A DNA stretch of 42,136 bases, taken from assembly GCA_021298335.1 (NCBI GenBank), contig JAJTEZ010000013.1, positions 13,634-55,769 on the forward strand. Direction: 5' to 3'. The translations under genes and the position numbers were made by a program. The notes below the pieces were generated by a model that was not told the origin of the DNA, searched no databases, and was given only the letters and a program-made list of their open reading frames with translations. Below, in pieces: positions 1-11,874 of the stretch. Each line of letters starts with the position of its first letter. The stretch's first letter is position 1. The stretch comes from Saprospiraceae bacterium (GTDB lineage Bacteria > Bacteroidota > Bacteroidia > Chitinophagales > Saprospiraceae).

Positions 1-605
1 TGTCGTTGAATGATGCAGTAGTGCATGGTATTCCTTCCGGCACTGCATTTGCGCCTACTGATATTGTTTCAATAGATTGCGGTGTAGTGATGAATGGGTT
101 TTACGGTGATGCTGCCTTTACTTTCGCATTTAGTCAAACAGGTGATGAAGTAAAGCAGTTGCTACGTACCACACGATTGGCTTTGCAGGAGGGTATAAAT
201 GTAGCGATTCCTGGTAACAGAATTGGGGATATCAGTCATGCTATTCAACATTTTTGTGAAAAAGTTCATGGATATGGTATAGTGAGAGAGCTGGTTGGGC
301 ATGGAGTTGGACGCAATTTGCATGAAGATCCGGAGGTACCCAATTTCGGAATGAAAGGAAAAGGTCCTGTGTTGAAAGAAGGTATGGTGATTGCGATTGA
401 ACCAATGGTCAATATGGGACATAAAGCTGTAAAACAACTAAGCGATGGTTGGACAATTTTAAGTAGAGATGGAATGCCATCTGCCCACTTTGAACACAGT
501 GTTGCCATCACTAAGAATGGTCCTGATATATTGTCTGATCACTCGTGTATCGACGATGCTATCAAAAAAAACGAAGAATTAGTAGAAATTTCAATAAATT
601 TTTAG
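1..605 (+). CDS. map: Methionine aminopeptidase type I (5'-truncated by window edge)
   Basis: Removes the initiator methionine from nascent proteins in the cytosol. The reading frame is open at the window edge (bases 3-5 encode Ser just before the track's TTG start), so the first ~50-60 residues lie outside. The five metal ligands of the pita-bread fold are visible: Asp in IDCG, Asp in GDAAF, His in GHGVGR, Glu in IEPM and Glu in FEHS. It lies 23 bp upstream of infA, the usual place for map between secY and infA in Bacteroidota ribosomal operons. Family assignment is secure; only the 5' end is missing. Confidence 0.96.
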   Translation, partial: SLNDAVVHGIPSGTAFAPTDIVSIDCGVVMNGFYGDAAFTFAFSQTGDEVKQLLRTTRLALQEGINVAIPGNRIGDISHAIQHFCEKVHGYGIVRELVGHGVGRNLHEDPEVPNFGMKGKGPVLKEGMVIAIEPMVNMGHKAVKQLSDGWTILSRDGMPSAHFEHSVAITKNGPDILSDHSCIDDAIKKNEELVEISINF

Positions 606-628
606 ATATTTGCGCTCCAAATTAAAAA

Positions 629-847
629 ATGGCTAAACAAGACCTCATAAAACTTGATGGCATCATCGAAGAAGCCCTTTCCAACGCGATGTTTCGCGTC
701 AGATTGGAAAGTGGTCATTTGATCACTGCCACAATATCAGGGAAGATGAGGATGCATTATATAAGAATATTACCAGGGGATAAGGTGGCGGTAGAGATGT
801 CGCCATATGATTTGTCTCGTGGAAGAATCAATTATCGTTACAAATAA
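629..847 (+). CDS. infA: Translation initiation factor IF-1
   Basis: A 72-residue single-domain OB-fold protein that occupies the ribosomal A site during initiation. Full length for the family, with the hallmark [10 protein letters not shown] segment and a KVEMSPYDL-like stretch ([15 protein letters not shown]). A GATATTTG sequence at 605-612, similar to the one upstream of panD, could be a weak internal promoter giving a leader of about 10 nt; this is inference. It sits between map and rpmJ in the standard order. Confidence 0.98.
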   Translation: MAKQDLIKLDGIIEEALSNAMFRVRLESGHLITATISGKMRMHYIRILPGDKVAVEMSPYDLSRGRINYRYK

Positions 848-861
848 AGAACTGGATTAGT

Positions 862-978
862 ATGAAAGTGCAGGCATCCATTAAAAAACGGTCCGTAGAT
901 TGCAAGATCGTTAGAAGGAAAGGGAAACTTTACATTATCAATAAGAAGAATCCCAAGTTTAAACAAAGACAAGGTTAA
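862..978 (+). CDS. rpmJ: Ribosomal protein L36 (absent from ORF track)
   Basis: A 38-codon ORF too short for the supplied track, found by reading the gap between infA and rpsM. The product begins [10 protein letters not shown] and ends NPKFKQRQG, the conserved L36 C-terminus. Of the four zinc ligands in E. coli L36 (three Cys, one His) only one Cys remains (VDCKIV); the others are Ser, Asn and Phe, so this is a zinc-free (C-minus) form, which I believe is usual in Bacteroidota. Spacing is 14 bp after infA and 10 bp before rpsM. Confidence 0.95.
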   Translation: MKVQASIKKRSVDCKIVRRKGKLYIINKKNPKFKQRQG

Positions 979-988
979 TTAGAATAAT

Positions 989-1366
989 ATGGCACGTATT
1001 GCTGGTGTAGATTTACCAAGAAACAAAAGAGGTATTATAGGTCTTACATATATATATGGGATTGGACCTACTCTTGCAAAAAATATTCTTTCAGCCGCAG
1101 GTGTTTCGGAAAACACCAAGGTGCAGGACTGGACTGATGAAAATATTAAGTTCATTTCTAAATTTGTCCAGGACGAATACCGTGTTGAGGGTGAATTACG
1201 AAGTGAAATCCAGTTGAGTATAAAACGGCTGATGGATATTGCGTGTTACCGCGGCTTGCGTCATCGTAAAGGTCTTCCTGTGAGAGGCCAGAGTACTAAG
1301 ACGAATGCACGGACTAGAAAAGGTAGAAAGAAAACTGTTGCAAACAAGAAGAAGGCAACGAAATAA
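989..1366 (+). CDS. rpsM: Ribosomal protein S13
   Basis: A 125-residue small-subunit head protein that contacts the P-site tRNA and the central bridge to the large subunit. It starts [14 protein letters not shown], contains the helix-hairpin-helix-like [11 protein letters not shown] and the [13 protein letters not shown] motif, and has the basic Lys-rich C-terminal tail typical of S13. Full length. Co-transcribed with rpmJ upstream and rpsK 18 bp downstream. Confidence 0.98.
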   Translation: MARIAGVDLPRNKRGIIGLTYIYGIGPTLAKNILSAAGVSENTKVQDWTDENIKFISKFVQDEYRVEGELRSEIQLSIKRLMDIACYRGLRHRKGLPVRGQSTKTNARTRKGRKKTVANKKKATK

Positions 1367-1384
1367 TCTTAAATAGACATTCCA

Positions 1385-1774
1385 ATGGCTAAAGGTAAAA
1401 AAGTAGGTAAAAAGCGCGTAGTTAAAGTTGAATCTGAGGGATTGGCTTTTATTCATGCATCTTTCAATAACATTATCATCTCAATGACCAATCGTTCAGG
1501 TCAGGTGATAAGCTGGGGTTCTGCAGGTAAGTCTGGTTTTAGAGGAAGTAAAAAGAATACTCCTTATGCTGCTCAAATGGCTGCATCCAGCGCATGCGGT
1601 ACAGCATATGAAGCCGGGCTGCGTTCGGTAGAGGTATTTGTGAAGGGCCCCGGTGCTGGTAGAGAATCAGCGATTCGCGCAATTGATACGTCAGGTATCA
1701 AAGTGTTAAGAATTAAGGATATGACTCCGGTACCTCACAATGGTTGTCGTCCTCCAAAAAAGAGAAGAGTTTAA
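1385..1774 (+). CDS. rpsK: Ribosomal protein S11
   Basis: A 129-residue 30S platform protein involved in the mRNA exit region. Conserved [36 protein letters not shown] and the C-terminal [12 protein letters not shown] are all present. Full length, in the normal rpsM-rpsK-rpsD order. Confidence 0.98.
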   Translation: MAKGKKVGKKRVVKVESEGLAFIHASFNNIIISMTNRSGQVISWGSAGKSGFRGSKKNTPYAAQMAASSACGTAYEAGLRSVEVFVKGPGAGRESAIRAIDTSGIKVLRIKDMTPVPHNGCRPPKKRRV

Positions 1775-1795
1775 TCGTATAAATTAGTAAGTATA

Positions 1796-2410
1796 ATGGC
1801 AAGATATACAGGTCCTACAACGAAAAAAGCCAGAGCGTTTGGCGAACCTATCTTTGGTCCTGACAGGGCTTTTGAGAAGAGGAAGTATCCTCCAGGTCAG
1901 CACGGGGCCATGAAAAAGCGCAAGCAGCGTACAGATTATGCTCTTGAATTGATGGAAAAGCAGAAAGCAAAATACACCTATGGTGTATTGGAAAGACAGT
2001 TCAGAAACCTGTTTGAGAAAGCTGCTGCTAAGTCCGGAGTTACAGGCGAAATTCTTCTGCAGATGCTTGAGTCTCGACTTGATAATGTGGTGTACAGGAT
2101 GGGTATTGCAAAAACCAGGCGTTCAGCAAGACAGCTGGTTTCTCATGGGCACATACTCGTAGATGGAACATTGTGTAACATTCCTTCAATGTTGTTGAAA
2201 CCAGGAGCCGTAGTTTCTGTACGTGGAAAATCGAAGGGCGTAGACCTGATCATGACAAATGTTACAGCAAAGCGCGATGGTAGCAGGTCTTATGGCTGGA
2301 TAGAGTGGAATGGTGACAAAATGGAGGGAAGATATCTAGCTTATCCTGAAAGAGAGAAGATTCCAGAAAACATCAATGAGCAGTTGATCGTGGAATTGTA
2401 CTCCAAGTAA
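1796..2410 (+). CDS. rpsD: Ribosomal protein S4
   Basis: A 204-residue primary 16S rRNA-binding protein. The N-terminus ([18 protein letters not shown]) matches the Bacteroidota form without the Cys zinc finger. The S4 RNA-binding domain is seen from about residue 93 ([27 protein letters not shown]). Full length. In E. coli S4 autoregulates this operon; whether that occurs here cannot be read from the sequence. An intercistronic hairpin follows the stop codon. Confidence 0.98.
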   Translation: MARYTGPTTKKARAFGEPIFGPDRAFEKRKYPPGQHGAMKKRKQRTDYALELMEKQKAKYTYGVLERQFRNLFEKAAAKSGVTGEILLQMLESRLDNVVYRMGIAKTRRSARQLVSHGHILVDGTLCNIPSMLLKPGAVVSVRGKSKGVDLIMTNVTAKRDGSRSYGWIEWNGDKMEGRYLAYPEREKIPENINEQLIVELYSK

Positions 2411-2416
2411 TTGATT

Positions 2417-2436
2417 GGCTATCCTTTGTGATAGCC
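2417..2436 (+). other. Intercistronic hairpin between rpsD and rpoA
   Basis: A perfect 7-bp inverted repeat, GGCTATC - 6-nt loop - GATAGCC, begins 6 nt after the rpsD stop. No uridine run follows directly, so it looks more like an RNA processing or stability element, or a partial attenuator, than a full terminator. rpoA starts 35 nt further on. Confidence 0.4.
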
Positions 2437-2471
2437 TGTCGCATTTATAAAAAATAAGAAAATATATCATA

Positions 2472-3470
2472 ATGAGTATTCTTAATTTTCAAAAGCCAGA
2501 CAAGATATTACTCCAAAAAGCCGATGATTTCGAAGGCATTTTTGAGTTTAAGCCTCTTGAACCTGGTTTTGGACAAACAATTGGAAATTCATTACGGAGA
2601 ATCCTTCTGTCTTCATTGGAAGGCTATGCAATCTCAGCAGTGAGAATTGCAGGTGTTGATCATGAATTTTCTACGATAAAAGGTGTCGTTGAAGATGTTG
2701 TTGACATTATCCTGAACTTCAAGCAAATCAGATTAAAGCCTGTAGTTCCAAGTGACAGCAATGAAGAAGAGAAATTATATGTAACTATTTCCGGAAAAGA
2801 TAAATTTACGGCAGGAGATATCGAACGAAGTACCAATACGTTCAAGGTGATGAATCCTGATTTGTATATTTGTACGCTTGAACCTAATGTGACTTTGGAG
2901 ATTGAGTTCACCATCACCAAGGGTAGAGGTTATGTGCCGGCTGATGAGAATTTACCCAAAGATGCTGCAATTGGTGTCATTCCGGTAGATGCAATTTACA
3001 CACCAATCAAGAAAGTTGCTTATAAAGTTGAGAATACTCGTGTAGGTCAGCGAACGGATTATGAAAAGCTCACCATCGAAGTAAAAACTGATGGAACTAT
3101 TCACCCGGAGGAAGCGGTGAAGGAAGCATCAAGAATTATGATTCAACATCTGATGTTGATTACTGATGAAAATATCACATTCAATGATTCATCTTCAAGG
3201 GAAGATAACATTGTAGATGAGCATATTCTGCACATGCGCAAGTTATTGAAAACTTCACTCGAGGATCTGGATTTATCTGTAAGAGCATATAACTGCTTGA
3301 AGGCAGCCAAAATAAATACATTAGGTGAAATGGTGAAGTTTGACATGCATGAACTTCTGAAGTTTCGTAATTTTGGAAAAAAATCACTTGTCGAAATCGA
3401 GGAGTTACTTCAACAAAAGGGCCTGACATTCGGGATGGACTTGTCGAAGTATAAACTGGATGAAGAATAG
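2472..3470 (+). CDS. rpoA: RNA polymerase alpha subunit
   Basis: A 332-residue alpha subunit. The N-terminal dimerization/assembly domain carries [17 protein letters not shown] (about 32-48). The C-terminal domain (about 250-325), which contacts DNA and activators, carries [14 protein letters not shown] and [15 protein letters not shown]. Full length for the phylum. It lies in the classic rpsD-rpoA-rplQ order. The 110-bp gap to rplQ contains only a weak inverted repeat (TCGGC/GCCGA) and no clear promoter. Confidence 0.98.
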   Translation: MSILNFQKPDKILLQKADDFEGIFEFKPLEPGFGQTIGNSLRRILLSSLEGYAISAVRIAGVDHEFSTIKGVVEDVVDIILNFKQIRLKPVVPSDSNEEEKLYVTISGKDKFTAGDIERSTNTFKVMNPDLYICTLEPNVTLEIEFTITKGRGYVPADENLPKDAAIGVIPVDAIYTPIKKVAYKVENTRVGQRTDYEKLTIEVKTDGTIHPEEAVKEASRIMIQHLMLITDENITFNDSSSREDNIVDEHILHMRKLLKTSLEDLDLSVRAYNCLKAAKINTLGEMVKFDMHELLKFRNFGKKSLVEIEELLQQKGLTFGMDLSKYKLDEE

Positions 3471-3580
3471 TCGTTTCGGCCCATTTTTTGGATATATTGT
3501 AGAATAGTAAGAAACGCTGTCGGCAAACGTGCAAGGCCGAATAGTCACACCGGCAGTAGTGGTACACAAATTAGTCTAAT

Positions 3581-4114
3581 ATGAGACACGGTAAGAAATT
3601 TAATCACCTGGGAAGAAAAAAAGGTCATCGTGATGCCTTATTGCTCAACCTTTCCAATTCATTAATTACCTACAAAAGAATCAATACAACCCTTGCAAAA
3701 GCAAAGGCATTGAGAATTTTTGTAGAACCTATCATCACTCGATCAAAGGATAATACTACTCACTCAAGAAGAATGGTATTTGCTGACTTGCAAAATAAGG
3801 CTGTCATCAATGAGTTGTTTGATGTAGTAGCGCCAAAAGTCGCAGATCGTCCTGGTGGGTACTGTCGCATTATCAAAACGGGATTCCGAAAAGGTGATGG
3901 TGCAGAGACTGCAATGATTGAGTTGGTGGATTTCAATGATGTATTGAAGCCAAAAACAGCAGCCAAAGGGGGTACGCGTAGAAGCCGCAGAAAATCAGGG
4001 ACAAATGAAGTTGCTTCAGCACCAGTTGCTACACCTGTAACAGAATCAGCAATAACTGAAGATACAGCCTCTGAAGCAACTGAGCAAGAGGATGCAACGA
4101 AAGAAGAGGAATAA
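3581..4114 (+). CDS. rplQ: Ribosomal protein L17 with acidic C-terminal tail
   Basis: A 177-residue protein. The first ~120 residues are standard L17 ([46 protein letters not shown]). The remaining ~55 are a low-complexity extension: first basic ([11 protein letters not shown]), then Ala/Thr/Glu-rich and ending in EEE. E. coli L17 is 127 residues, so this tail is extra; extended L17 tails are common in Bacteroidota but their role is not known to me. Last gene of the ribosomal operon, followed by a strong terminator. Confidence 0.97.
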   Translation: MRHGKKFNHLGRKKGHRDALLLNLSNSLITYKRINTTLAKAKALRIFVEPIITRSKDNTTHSRRMVFADLQNKAVINELFDVVAPKVADRPGGYCRIIKTGFRKGDGAETAMIELVDFNDVLKPKTAAKGGTRRSRRKSGTNEVASAPVATPVTESAITEDTASEATEQEDATKEEE

Positions 4115-4142
4115 CTAATTGACTTTAGATATTCATAGAAAT

Positions 4143-4180
4143 ACAGAAAAGGATACGACTTGTCGTATCCTTTTCTGTTT
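4143..4180 (+). terminator. Rho-independent terminator after rplQ
   Basis: A perfect 16-bp stem (ACAGAAAAGGATACGA paired with TCGTATCCTTTTCTGT) around a CTTG loop, followed by TTT. It lies 28 nt after the rplQ stop and closes the ribosomal operon. Confidence 0.9.
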
Positions 4181-4346
4181 ATAGCCGGATAGTTTTGCTT
4201 GATTTTCCAGACAGAGCTGTTTTGGTTTTATGAACATCTTATACACATCACATATAGTTCTCACTAATTCATATCCTGCGGATAGAAATCATCCTATTTG
4301 TCAAGACTTATATTAAGTAATTTTATAATAAAAACTCTGAATGGTG

Positions 4347-4354
4347 TATCTTTG
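4347..4354 (+). promoter_or_regulatory. Bacteroidota-type -7 promoter element for carA-eno
   Basis: TATCTTTG matches the TAnnTTTG consensus of the Bacteroidota primary sigma factor. Transcription should begin about 5-8 nt downstream, near 4360. That is at or after the GTG/ATG codons at 4354 and 4357, so translation most likely starts at the ATG at 4384. No clear TTTG element is seen at -33. Nothing else is recognised in the ~200 bp between this site and the terminator. Confidence 0.7.
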
Positions 4355-4383
4355 TGATGAATTTGTATTTAAACCGCACATTC

Positions 4384-6785
<2,402 letters not shown>

Positions 6786-6841
6786 AAACAGGGCAGGGAA
6801 TCCTGTTTTCGACAGTGTAATCAGTTTTAAAGGTCTGAAAT

Positions 6842-7159
6842 ATGGTGAAAAGTACAAAATTAAAAGAAGATCTGGCCGACATGCTTGGTGTACCCTCGCA
6901 GTGGCTCAATAAGTACACTCTAGCCACAGGAATATTTATGGTTTGGGTAATTTTTTTTGATAAGCATAATATCTTTGCCTATCAAAAACTGAAAGGAAGC
7001 ATAACACGAATGGAAATGCAAAAGGAAGAGTTGGGTGAGGCAATTACAAAAGCTCAGAAGGACAAGGAAAACCTTTTGCACAATCAGGAAGGCTTTGCAA
7101 GAAGTGTTCATCTTATGGCAAGGCCAGACGAAGAAATCATCATCATAGAACGAAAGTAA
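6842..7159 (+). CDS. Septum formation initiator (DivIC/FtsB-like)
   Basis: A 105-residue protein with a cytoplasmic N-terminus, one membrane span at about 24-39 ([15 protein letters not shown]) and a charged helical segment at about 47-85 suited to coiled-coil formation. It ends in [14 protein letters not shown], resembling the short post-coil segment of FtsB/DivIC proteins that recruit septal factors through FtsL/FtsQ. Weak sequence conservation is normal in this family; the call rests on architecture and on its position after eno, which I recall as common in Bacteroidota. sucD starts 8 bp downstream. Confidence 0.8.
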   Translation: MVKSTKLKEDLADMLGVPSQWLNKYTLATGIFMVWVIFFDKHNIFAYQKLKGSITRMEMQKEELGEAITKAQKDKENLLHNQEGFARSVHLMARPDEEIIIIERK

Positions 7160-7167
7160 ACAAAAGT

Positions 7168-8043
7168 ATGAGCGTATTAGTCAACAAACATTCCAGAATT
7201 ATAGTGCAGGGTTTTACCGGCAAGGAAGGTACATTCCATGCAGAGCAGATGATAGATTACGGAACCAATGTAATTGGAGGGGTCACTCCAGGAAAAGGAG
7301 GAACTGAGCATCTGGGTAGGCCTGTGTTTAATTCTGTCAAAGAGGCAGTACAAAAGGCACAGGCAGATACGTCCATCATTTTTGTGCCACCCGGATTTGC
7401 AGCAGATGCAATCATGGAGGCTGCTGAGGCTGGTATAAAGGTCATCATTTGCATCACCGAAGGTATACCTGTACAGGATATGGTCGTTGCAAAAGCCTAT
7501 ATTGAAAAATACGATTGCGTTCTAGTGGGCCCTAATTGCCCGGGTGTAATTACTCCGGAGGAAGCAAAAGTTGGCATTATGCCAGGTTTTGTATTCAGGA
7601 AGGGAAGAATTGGCGTAGTGTCAAAATCCGGTACTCTGACTTATGAAGCCGCTGACCAGATCGTGAAAGCGGGCATGGGCATCTCTACTGCGATTGGAAT
7701 TGGAGGAGATCCGATCATAGGAACGCCAACCAAAGATGCAGTGCGCATGCTTATGGAAGACCCTGACACGGATGGTATTGTGATGATTGGTGAAATTGGG
7801 GGTAATTATGAAGCAGAGGCAGCGAGATACATCAGAAGTACTGGGAATATAAAACCGGTAGTAGGCTTTATTGCTGGCCAAACAGCTCCCAAAGGAAGGA
7901 CAATGGGTCACGCCGGAGCCATCGTAGGTGGTCATGATGACACTGCAGAAGCAAAGATGAAAATCATGGCTGAGTGTGGTATTCATGTTGTTAACTCTCC
8001 TGCGGATATTGGAACGACTATGGCGTCAGTATTAGACAAATAA
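7168..8043 (+). CDS. sucD: Succinyl-CoA synthetase alpha subunit
   Basis: Catalyses substrate-level phosphorylation in the TCA cycle with SucC. 291 residues, full length. N-terminal CoA-binding Rossmann domain ([29 protein letters not shown]), [11 protein letters not shown] in the middle, and the phosphorylated His in [10 protein letters not shown] at about residue 248. sucC is not in this window, so the two subunits are encoded apart. Confidence 0.97.
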   Translation: MSVLVNKHSRIIVQGFTGKEGTFHAEQMIDYGTNVIGGVTPGKGGTEHLGRPVFNSVKEAVQKAQADTSIIFVPPGFAADAIMEAAEAGIKVIICITEGIPVQDMVVAKAYIEKYDCVLVGPNCPGVITPEEAKVGIMPGFVFRKGRIGVVSKSGTLTYEAADQIVKAGMGISTAIGIGGDPIIGTPTKDAVRMLMEDPDTDGIVMIGEIGGNYEAEAARYIRSTGNIKPVVGFIAGQTAPKGRTMGHAGAIVGGHDDTAEAKMKIMAECGIHVVNSPADIGTTMASVLDK

Positions 8044-8069
8044 GGCATTTCTGTAAATCGTTTTCGAAG

Positions 8070-8115
8070 GTAACGAACAGTCTCCTTGATGTATTGAGGA
8101 GTGTTACTTCTTCTC
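8070..8115 (+). terminator. Possible terminator after sucD
   Basis: An imperfect hairpin: inner CTCCT/AGGAG and outer GTAAC/GTTAC arms with a 7-nt bulge on the left side, followed by the pyrimidine-rich TTCTTCTC. Its position between the sucD stop and the nadC promoter suits a terminator, but the stem is imperfect. Confidence 0.35.
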
Positions 8116-8124
8116 AAAAACAGG

Positions 8125-8132
8125 TATATTTG
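8125..8132 (+). promoter_or_regulatory. -7 promoter element for nadC
   Basis: TATATTTG matches TAnnTTTG and lies 18 nt before the nadC ATG, giving a predicted leader of about 12 nt. No clear -33 TTTG is seen. Confidence 0.6.
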
Positions 8133-8150
8133 TATTAAACTCCAACGCTT

Positions 8151-9011
8151 ATGACAGGTATCGACAGAGAATTGCTGCTTCATTTTATACAGAATGGTCT
8201 ATTTGAAGATATCCACGAGGGTGATCATACCTCTTTGGCATGTATTCCTTCTGCTAACAGGTCGAAGGCACGGCTCCTGGTCAAGGGAGATGGTGTCATT
8301 GCGGGAGTTGAAGTAGCTCAGGCGATCCTGTTATATGTCGACCCACAGGCAACATTTGATTGCCGCATTCCGGATGGCTCTGATGTCAAATACGGTGATG
8401 TGGTTTTTTATACAGAATGCAATTCGCAGGCGCTCCTGAAGGCAGAAAGGCTATTGTTGAATACGATGCAACGCCTGAGTGGTATCGCAACGTTAAGCAG
8501 CAGATTTGCATTTGAAGTGGAAGACCTACCGGTAAAAATACTTGACACCCGAAAAACAACTCCCTTATTGAGATTTTTGGAAAAATGGGCTGTCAGACTG
8601 GGTGGCTGTCATAATTACCGTACGGGTTTGTATGACTGGATCATGATCAAAGACAATCACGTGGATGCCTGCGGCTCACATACCAAAGCCATTGAAAAGG
8701 TCCACGAATATCTTCAAAAAAACCATCTCGATCTGGACATTACGGTGGAAGTTCGTAACCTTGTCGAATTGGCAGAAGTACTTGAAAAAGGCGGAGTGAA
8801 AAGAATCATGTTTGATAACTTTGAAATCCCAATACTGGCTGAAGCCGTAGCACATGTTAATGGTAGGTTTGAAACAGAAGCATCTGGAGGCGTCACAATC
8901 CAGACTGTGCGTAAAATTGCTCTGACAGGTGTCGATTTCGTTTCAGTTGGCGCCCTGACTCATTCTGCCGGCTGCCTGGATTTAAGTCTGAAAGTCATCA
9001 GGCAGGAATGA
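8151..9011 (+). CDS. nadC: Nicotinate-nucleotide pyrophosphorylase (quinolinate phosphoribosyltransferase)
   Basis: Converts quinolinate and PRPP to nicotinate mononucleotide in de novo NAD synthesis. 286 residues, full length. Conserved active-site segments: LNTMQRLSGIAT, ILDTRKTTPLLR, AVRLGGCHNYRTGLYDWIMIKDNH, and the late VEVRN...IMFDNF and EASGGV motifs. A 4-nt ATGA overlap couples it to the next gene. nadA and nadB are not in the window. Confidence 0.97.
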   Translation: MTGIDRELLLHFIQNGLFEDIHEGDHTSLACIPSANRSKARLLVKGDGVIAGVEVAQAILLYVDPQATFDCRIPDGSDVKYGDVVFYTECNSQALLKAERLLLNTMQRLSGIATLSSRFAFEVEDLPVKILDTRKTTPLLRFLEKWAVRLGGCHNYRTGLYDWIMIKDNHVDACGSHTKAIEKVHEYLQKNHLDLDITVEVRNLVELAEVLEKGGVKRIMFDNFEIPILAEAVAHVNGRFETEASGGVTIQTVRKIALTGVDFVSVGALTHSAGCLDLSLKVIRQE

Positions 9012-9508
9012 GCAAGCTCGAGCGCATTTTGCATTATTTTCCTGAAACGGCCTTGCCTGTGCTGCTTTCCGAAGAACAATTGGAGTTGTTTGAAGCAGCA
9101 AACCAGCCTTTTCCACAGGTGTTTGTCGAAGAAATCATCCCTGAATGGGAGAGTGAAATTGATGATTTTACTGAGTTTAGCCCCTGTTTCCGCCTGCCTG
9201 CTCAAGAAAAGTTTCACGCTGTAATTTATTGGAAAGCAGGATTGCTACGCTATGACTTTATTCTTGCCACCCTGGATAAGAATGGTACACTCATCGGAAA
9301 GAAATCTATCGCAAGTACTGTAGTGCAGGATGAAGTCATTCGGAAATCTGTGGCATCCATCGAACCTGATCTGGTCATCCATATTATCGCAGGACAATCA
9401 GTGGATGGAGAAGAATATGACGCGTCACTCTCTAAAGCATTTTCCATGGAAATTCTTCCGGATGGACAGATTATTTTTCATTTTGAAGGAGAAGACATAC
9501 TGCAGTAA
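9008..9508 (+). CDS. Conserved-looking protein of unknown function, coupled to nadC
   Basis: A 166-residue acidic cytosolic-looking protein with no signal peptide or membrane span. I do not recognise the family. The start ATG overlaps the nadC stop (ATGA), which supports real translation. The middle (about 70-105) reads like beta strands ending in a DKNGTLIGKK turn, and the C-terminal part alternates hydrophobic strands with acidic loops (MEILPDGQIIFHFEGED). This could be a small alpha/beta domain, but nothing points to a catalytic site. A link to NAD synthesis is suggested only by coupling. Confidence 0.75.
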   Translation: MSKLERILHYFPETALPVLLSEEQLELFEAANQPFPQVFVEEIIPEWESEIDDFTEFSPCFRLPAQEKFHAVIYWKAGLLRYDFILATLDKNGTLIGKKSIASTVVQDEVIRKSVASIEPDLVIHIIAGQSVDGEEYDASLSKAFSMEILPDGQIIFHFEGEDILQ

Positions 9509-9525
9509 ATTTGTAGACGTCCCAT

Positions 9526-9545
9526 TCAAAAGATTTCCCTTTTGA
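9526..9545 (+). terminator. Weak hairpin downstream of the nadC unit
   Basis: A perfect 7-bp repeat TCAAAAG - 6-nt loop - CTTTTGA begins 18 nt after the stop of the upstream gene, without a following T-run. It could be a weak terminator. The rest of the 199-bp gap before rnr shows no clear TAnnTTTG promoter. Confidence 0.3.
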
Positions 9546-9707
9546 CTGAAAACGCTCCTGATTCCAACAAGGAAAACACATGTTTCGATAGCTGAAGGAA
9601 CTTTCCCTCTTCTCCGTGCGTTTACAATACTAATATAGTGTTCTGAGGGGCAGTTTTTTTATAATGATTACCACTAATTTCTCAGAATTTCCCTTTGATC
9701 TTCCGAT

Positions 9708-11864
9708 ATGAGAAAACCAAGACAATTAAAAGAAGCAGACCTCCGTATTCAGATTGAGAAACTGCTCTTCCGGCAACAAAAGACGCAATTTAATGCCTTA
9801 CAGATTGCCCGGAAAATCAATGTCGCCAATCCCCCCGCAGCCATTAGGCAGGTGTTGATGAAACTGGCAAAAGAAGACAAAGTCGTTCAACTAGCTGAGG
9901 ATCGTTTCAAATGGAAAACAGTAGAGACGGCCAGGCGTGCCAAGTCAAATCAGAAGGAAGATGAAATTCTGTATACCGGAGTTGTAGACATGACGCGTTC
10001 CGGAGCAGCGTATATCATCCATTCAGAATCTGTCGAAGATATTTATGTTCACGCCCGCAATCTGAAGGGTGCGATGCATAAGGACGAAGTGACAGTAGCC
10101 GTCATGGCGAGCAGGTCACGAAAGCGGCCGGAGGGAAGGGTAATCTCTATAGAGAAGCGCGCCTTATCAAGACTGATAGGGCATGTCAGGATTTTCCGAA
10201 ATTACGCTATATTGACGCCGGACAATGCACGTATTTACCCGGAAGTACTGATTCACCATGACGATGCCCTCGATAGCAAAGATAATGACCGGGTTGTCGT
10301 AGAAATTACTTCCTGGGGAAGAGGGCAGAATAAGGCCATCTGGGGTAAGGTTTTAAAAGTACTGGAAGACATTTCTGACATTGAGATGCACATGCAGTCA
10401 ATTCTTTATTCCAATGGTTTTGACCCTGTATTTACAGACGAAATACTGCAGGAAGCCGGCCAGCTTCACCTTCGAATTACTGAGGAGGAAATCAGCCGGC
10501 GACGCGATTTCAGAGAAATCCTCACAATGACAATCGACCCGGCGACTGCAAGAGATTTTGATGATGCCTTGTCTTTCCGACGACTTGAACACGGCCAAGT
10601 AGAAGTGGGTATACATATTGCAGATGTCACACACTTCTTGTCAGAAGGCAGTTTACTAGATCAAGAAGCATTTCGCAGGTCTACTTCAGTCTACCTTGTG
10701 GATAGAGTTTGTCCCATGCTCCCGGAAAACCTGAGCAATGACCTTTGCTCTCTGAATCCGAAAGAAGATAAACTCACCTTTTCTGCAGTGTTCATTTTTA
10801 ACCAGGATAAGGAAATTGTGCACGAGTGGTTTGGAAAAACCATCATTCATTCTGACAGGCGCTTTGCCTATGAGGAAGCACAGGAGAGAATTGTAAGTGG
10901 AGAAGGTGATTACGCAGCAGAGCTTCGGGACCTGAATGAACTTGCCGTCCACCTACGGACAAGACGATTTGCCGAAGGTTCGATCAGCTTTGAGTCTGAT
11001 GAAGTACAGTTTACACTCGCAGATGATGGCACGCCCGTTCGCCTGGCAATCAGGGAAAGGGTAGATTCCCACATGCTCATTGAAGATTTTATGCTTCTGG
11101 CCAACCGTCGAGTAGCCACGTTTATTGCTTCCAAGGAAAAACCGGAGGTACCTTTTGTATATCGGATTCACGACTTGCCTGATCCGGATAAACTACGTGA
11201 TTTTTCTCTTTTTGCGGCTGAACTGGGCTTTCAGTTCCGAATGGCTACTGCTGAACAGATTGCAGATTCATTCAACAGACTTACAGCAGCAATTCAGGAG
11301 AATCCAGTCCTAAAATTACTGGAACCTCTGGCTATTCGTACCATGGCAAAAGCTGTGTATTCCACAGACAATATTGGCCATTACGGTCTGGGATTTGAAT
11401 ATTACACACATTTTACTTCTCCAATACGCAGGTATTCTGACGTACTTGTGCACCGTATATTGTTTGAAAACCTCAAGTCAACTTTCCGAACACAAAAAGT
11501 CGTTCTCGAACAGAAGGCCAGGCATATTTCAGACCAGGAAAAGAAAGCGTCAGATTCAGAACGAGAGTCCATCAAGTTTTTTCAAACGCTATACATTTCA
11601 AAATGCATCGGAAGCACTTTCGATGGCGTTGTCTCAGGAATTATTGATAAAGGAATCTTTGTAGAATTGCCTGAGACAAAAGTGGAAGGTCTGGTTACCT
11701 TCGACAGCATGGGTGAAATGTTTCTTGTAGGTCCCGGAAGGATGAAAGCCGTTTCCAGATTATCAGGTGATGTGTTTTCCATAGGACAGAAAGTCAGGAT
11801 CCGCATCATAGGGGCTGATCCGGAAACACGACGCACTGATATGGAATTAGTATACGAGCAATGA
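9708..11864 (+). CDS. rnr: Ribonuclease R
   Basis: A processive 3'-5' exoribonuclease that degrades structured RNA. 718 residues, normal for the phylum. N-terminal winged-helix-like region (about 1-70), cold-shock domains, then the RNB catalytic domain with the metal-binding motif IDPATARDFDDA at about 275-287 and HYGLGFEYYTHFTSPIRRYSD at about 560-580. A C-terminal S1 domain begins at about 635 (GSTFDGVVSGIIDKGIFVEL). Convergent with the cytochrome c peroxidase gene; the stops are only ~10 bp apart. Confidence 0.97.
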   Translation: MRKPRQLKEADLRIQIEKLLFRQQKTQFNALQIARKINVANPPAAIRQVLMKLAKEDKVVQLAEDRFKWKTVETARRAKSNQKEDEILYTGVVDMTRSGAAYIIHSESVEDIYVHARNLKGAMHKDEVTVAVMASRSRKRPEGRVISIEKRALSRLIGHVRIFRNYAILTPDNARIYPEVLIHHDDALDSKDNDRVVVEITSWGRGQNKAIWGKVLKVLEDISDIEMHMQSILYSNGFDPVFTDEILQEAGQLHLRITEEEISRRRDFREILTMTIDPATARDFDDALSFRRLEHGQVEVGIHIADVTHFLSEGSLLDQEAFRRSTSVYLVDRVCPMLPENLSNDLCSLNPKEDKLTFSAVFIFNQDKEIVHEWFGKTIIHSDRRFAYEEAQERIVSGEGDYAAELRDLNELAVHLRTRRFAEGSISFESDEVQFTLADDGTPVRLAIRERVDSHMLIEDFMLLANRRVATFIASKEKPEVPFVYRIHDLPDPDKLRDFSLFAAELGFQFRMATAEQIADSFNRLTAAIQENPVLKLLEPLAIRTMAKAVYSTDNIGHYGLGFEYYTHFTSPIRRYSDVLVHRILFENLKSTFRTQKVVLEQKARHISDQEKKASDSERESIKFFQTLYISKCIGSTFDGVVSGIIDKGIFVELPETKVEGLVTFDSMGEMFLVGPGRMKAVSRLSGDVFSIGQKVRIRIIGADPETRRTDMELVYEQ

Positions 11865-11874
11865 CCAGGCTGAG

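Noticed and set aside
862-978. Degenerate, non-functional rpmJ because zinc ligands are missing
   Set aside because: The frame is complete and the C-terminus conserved; zinc-free L36 forms are a known variant.
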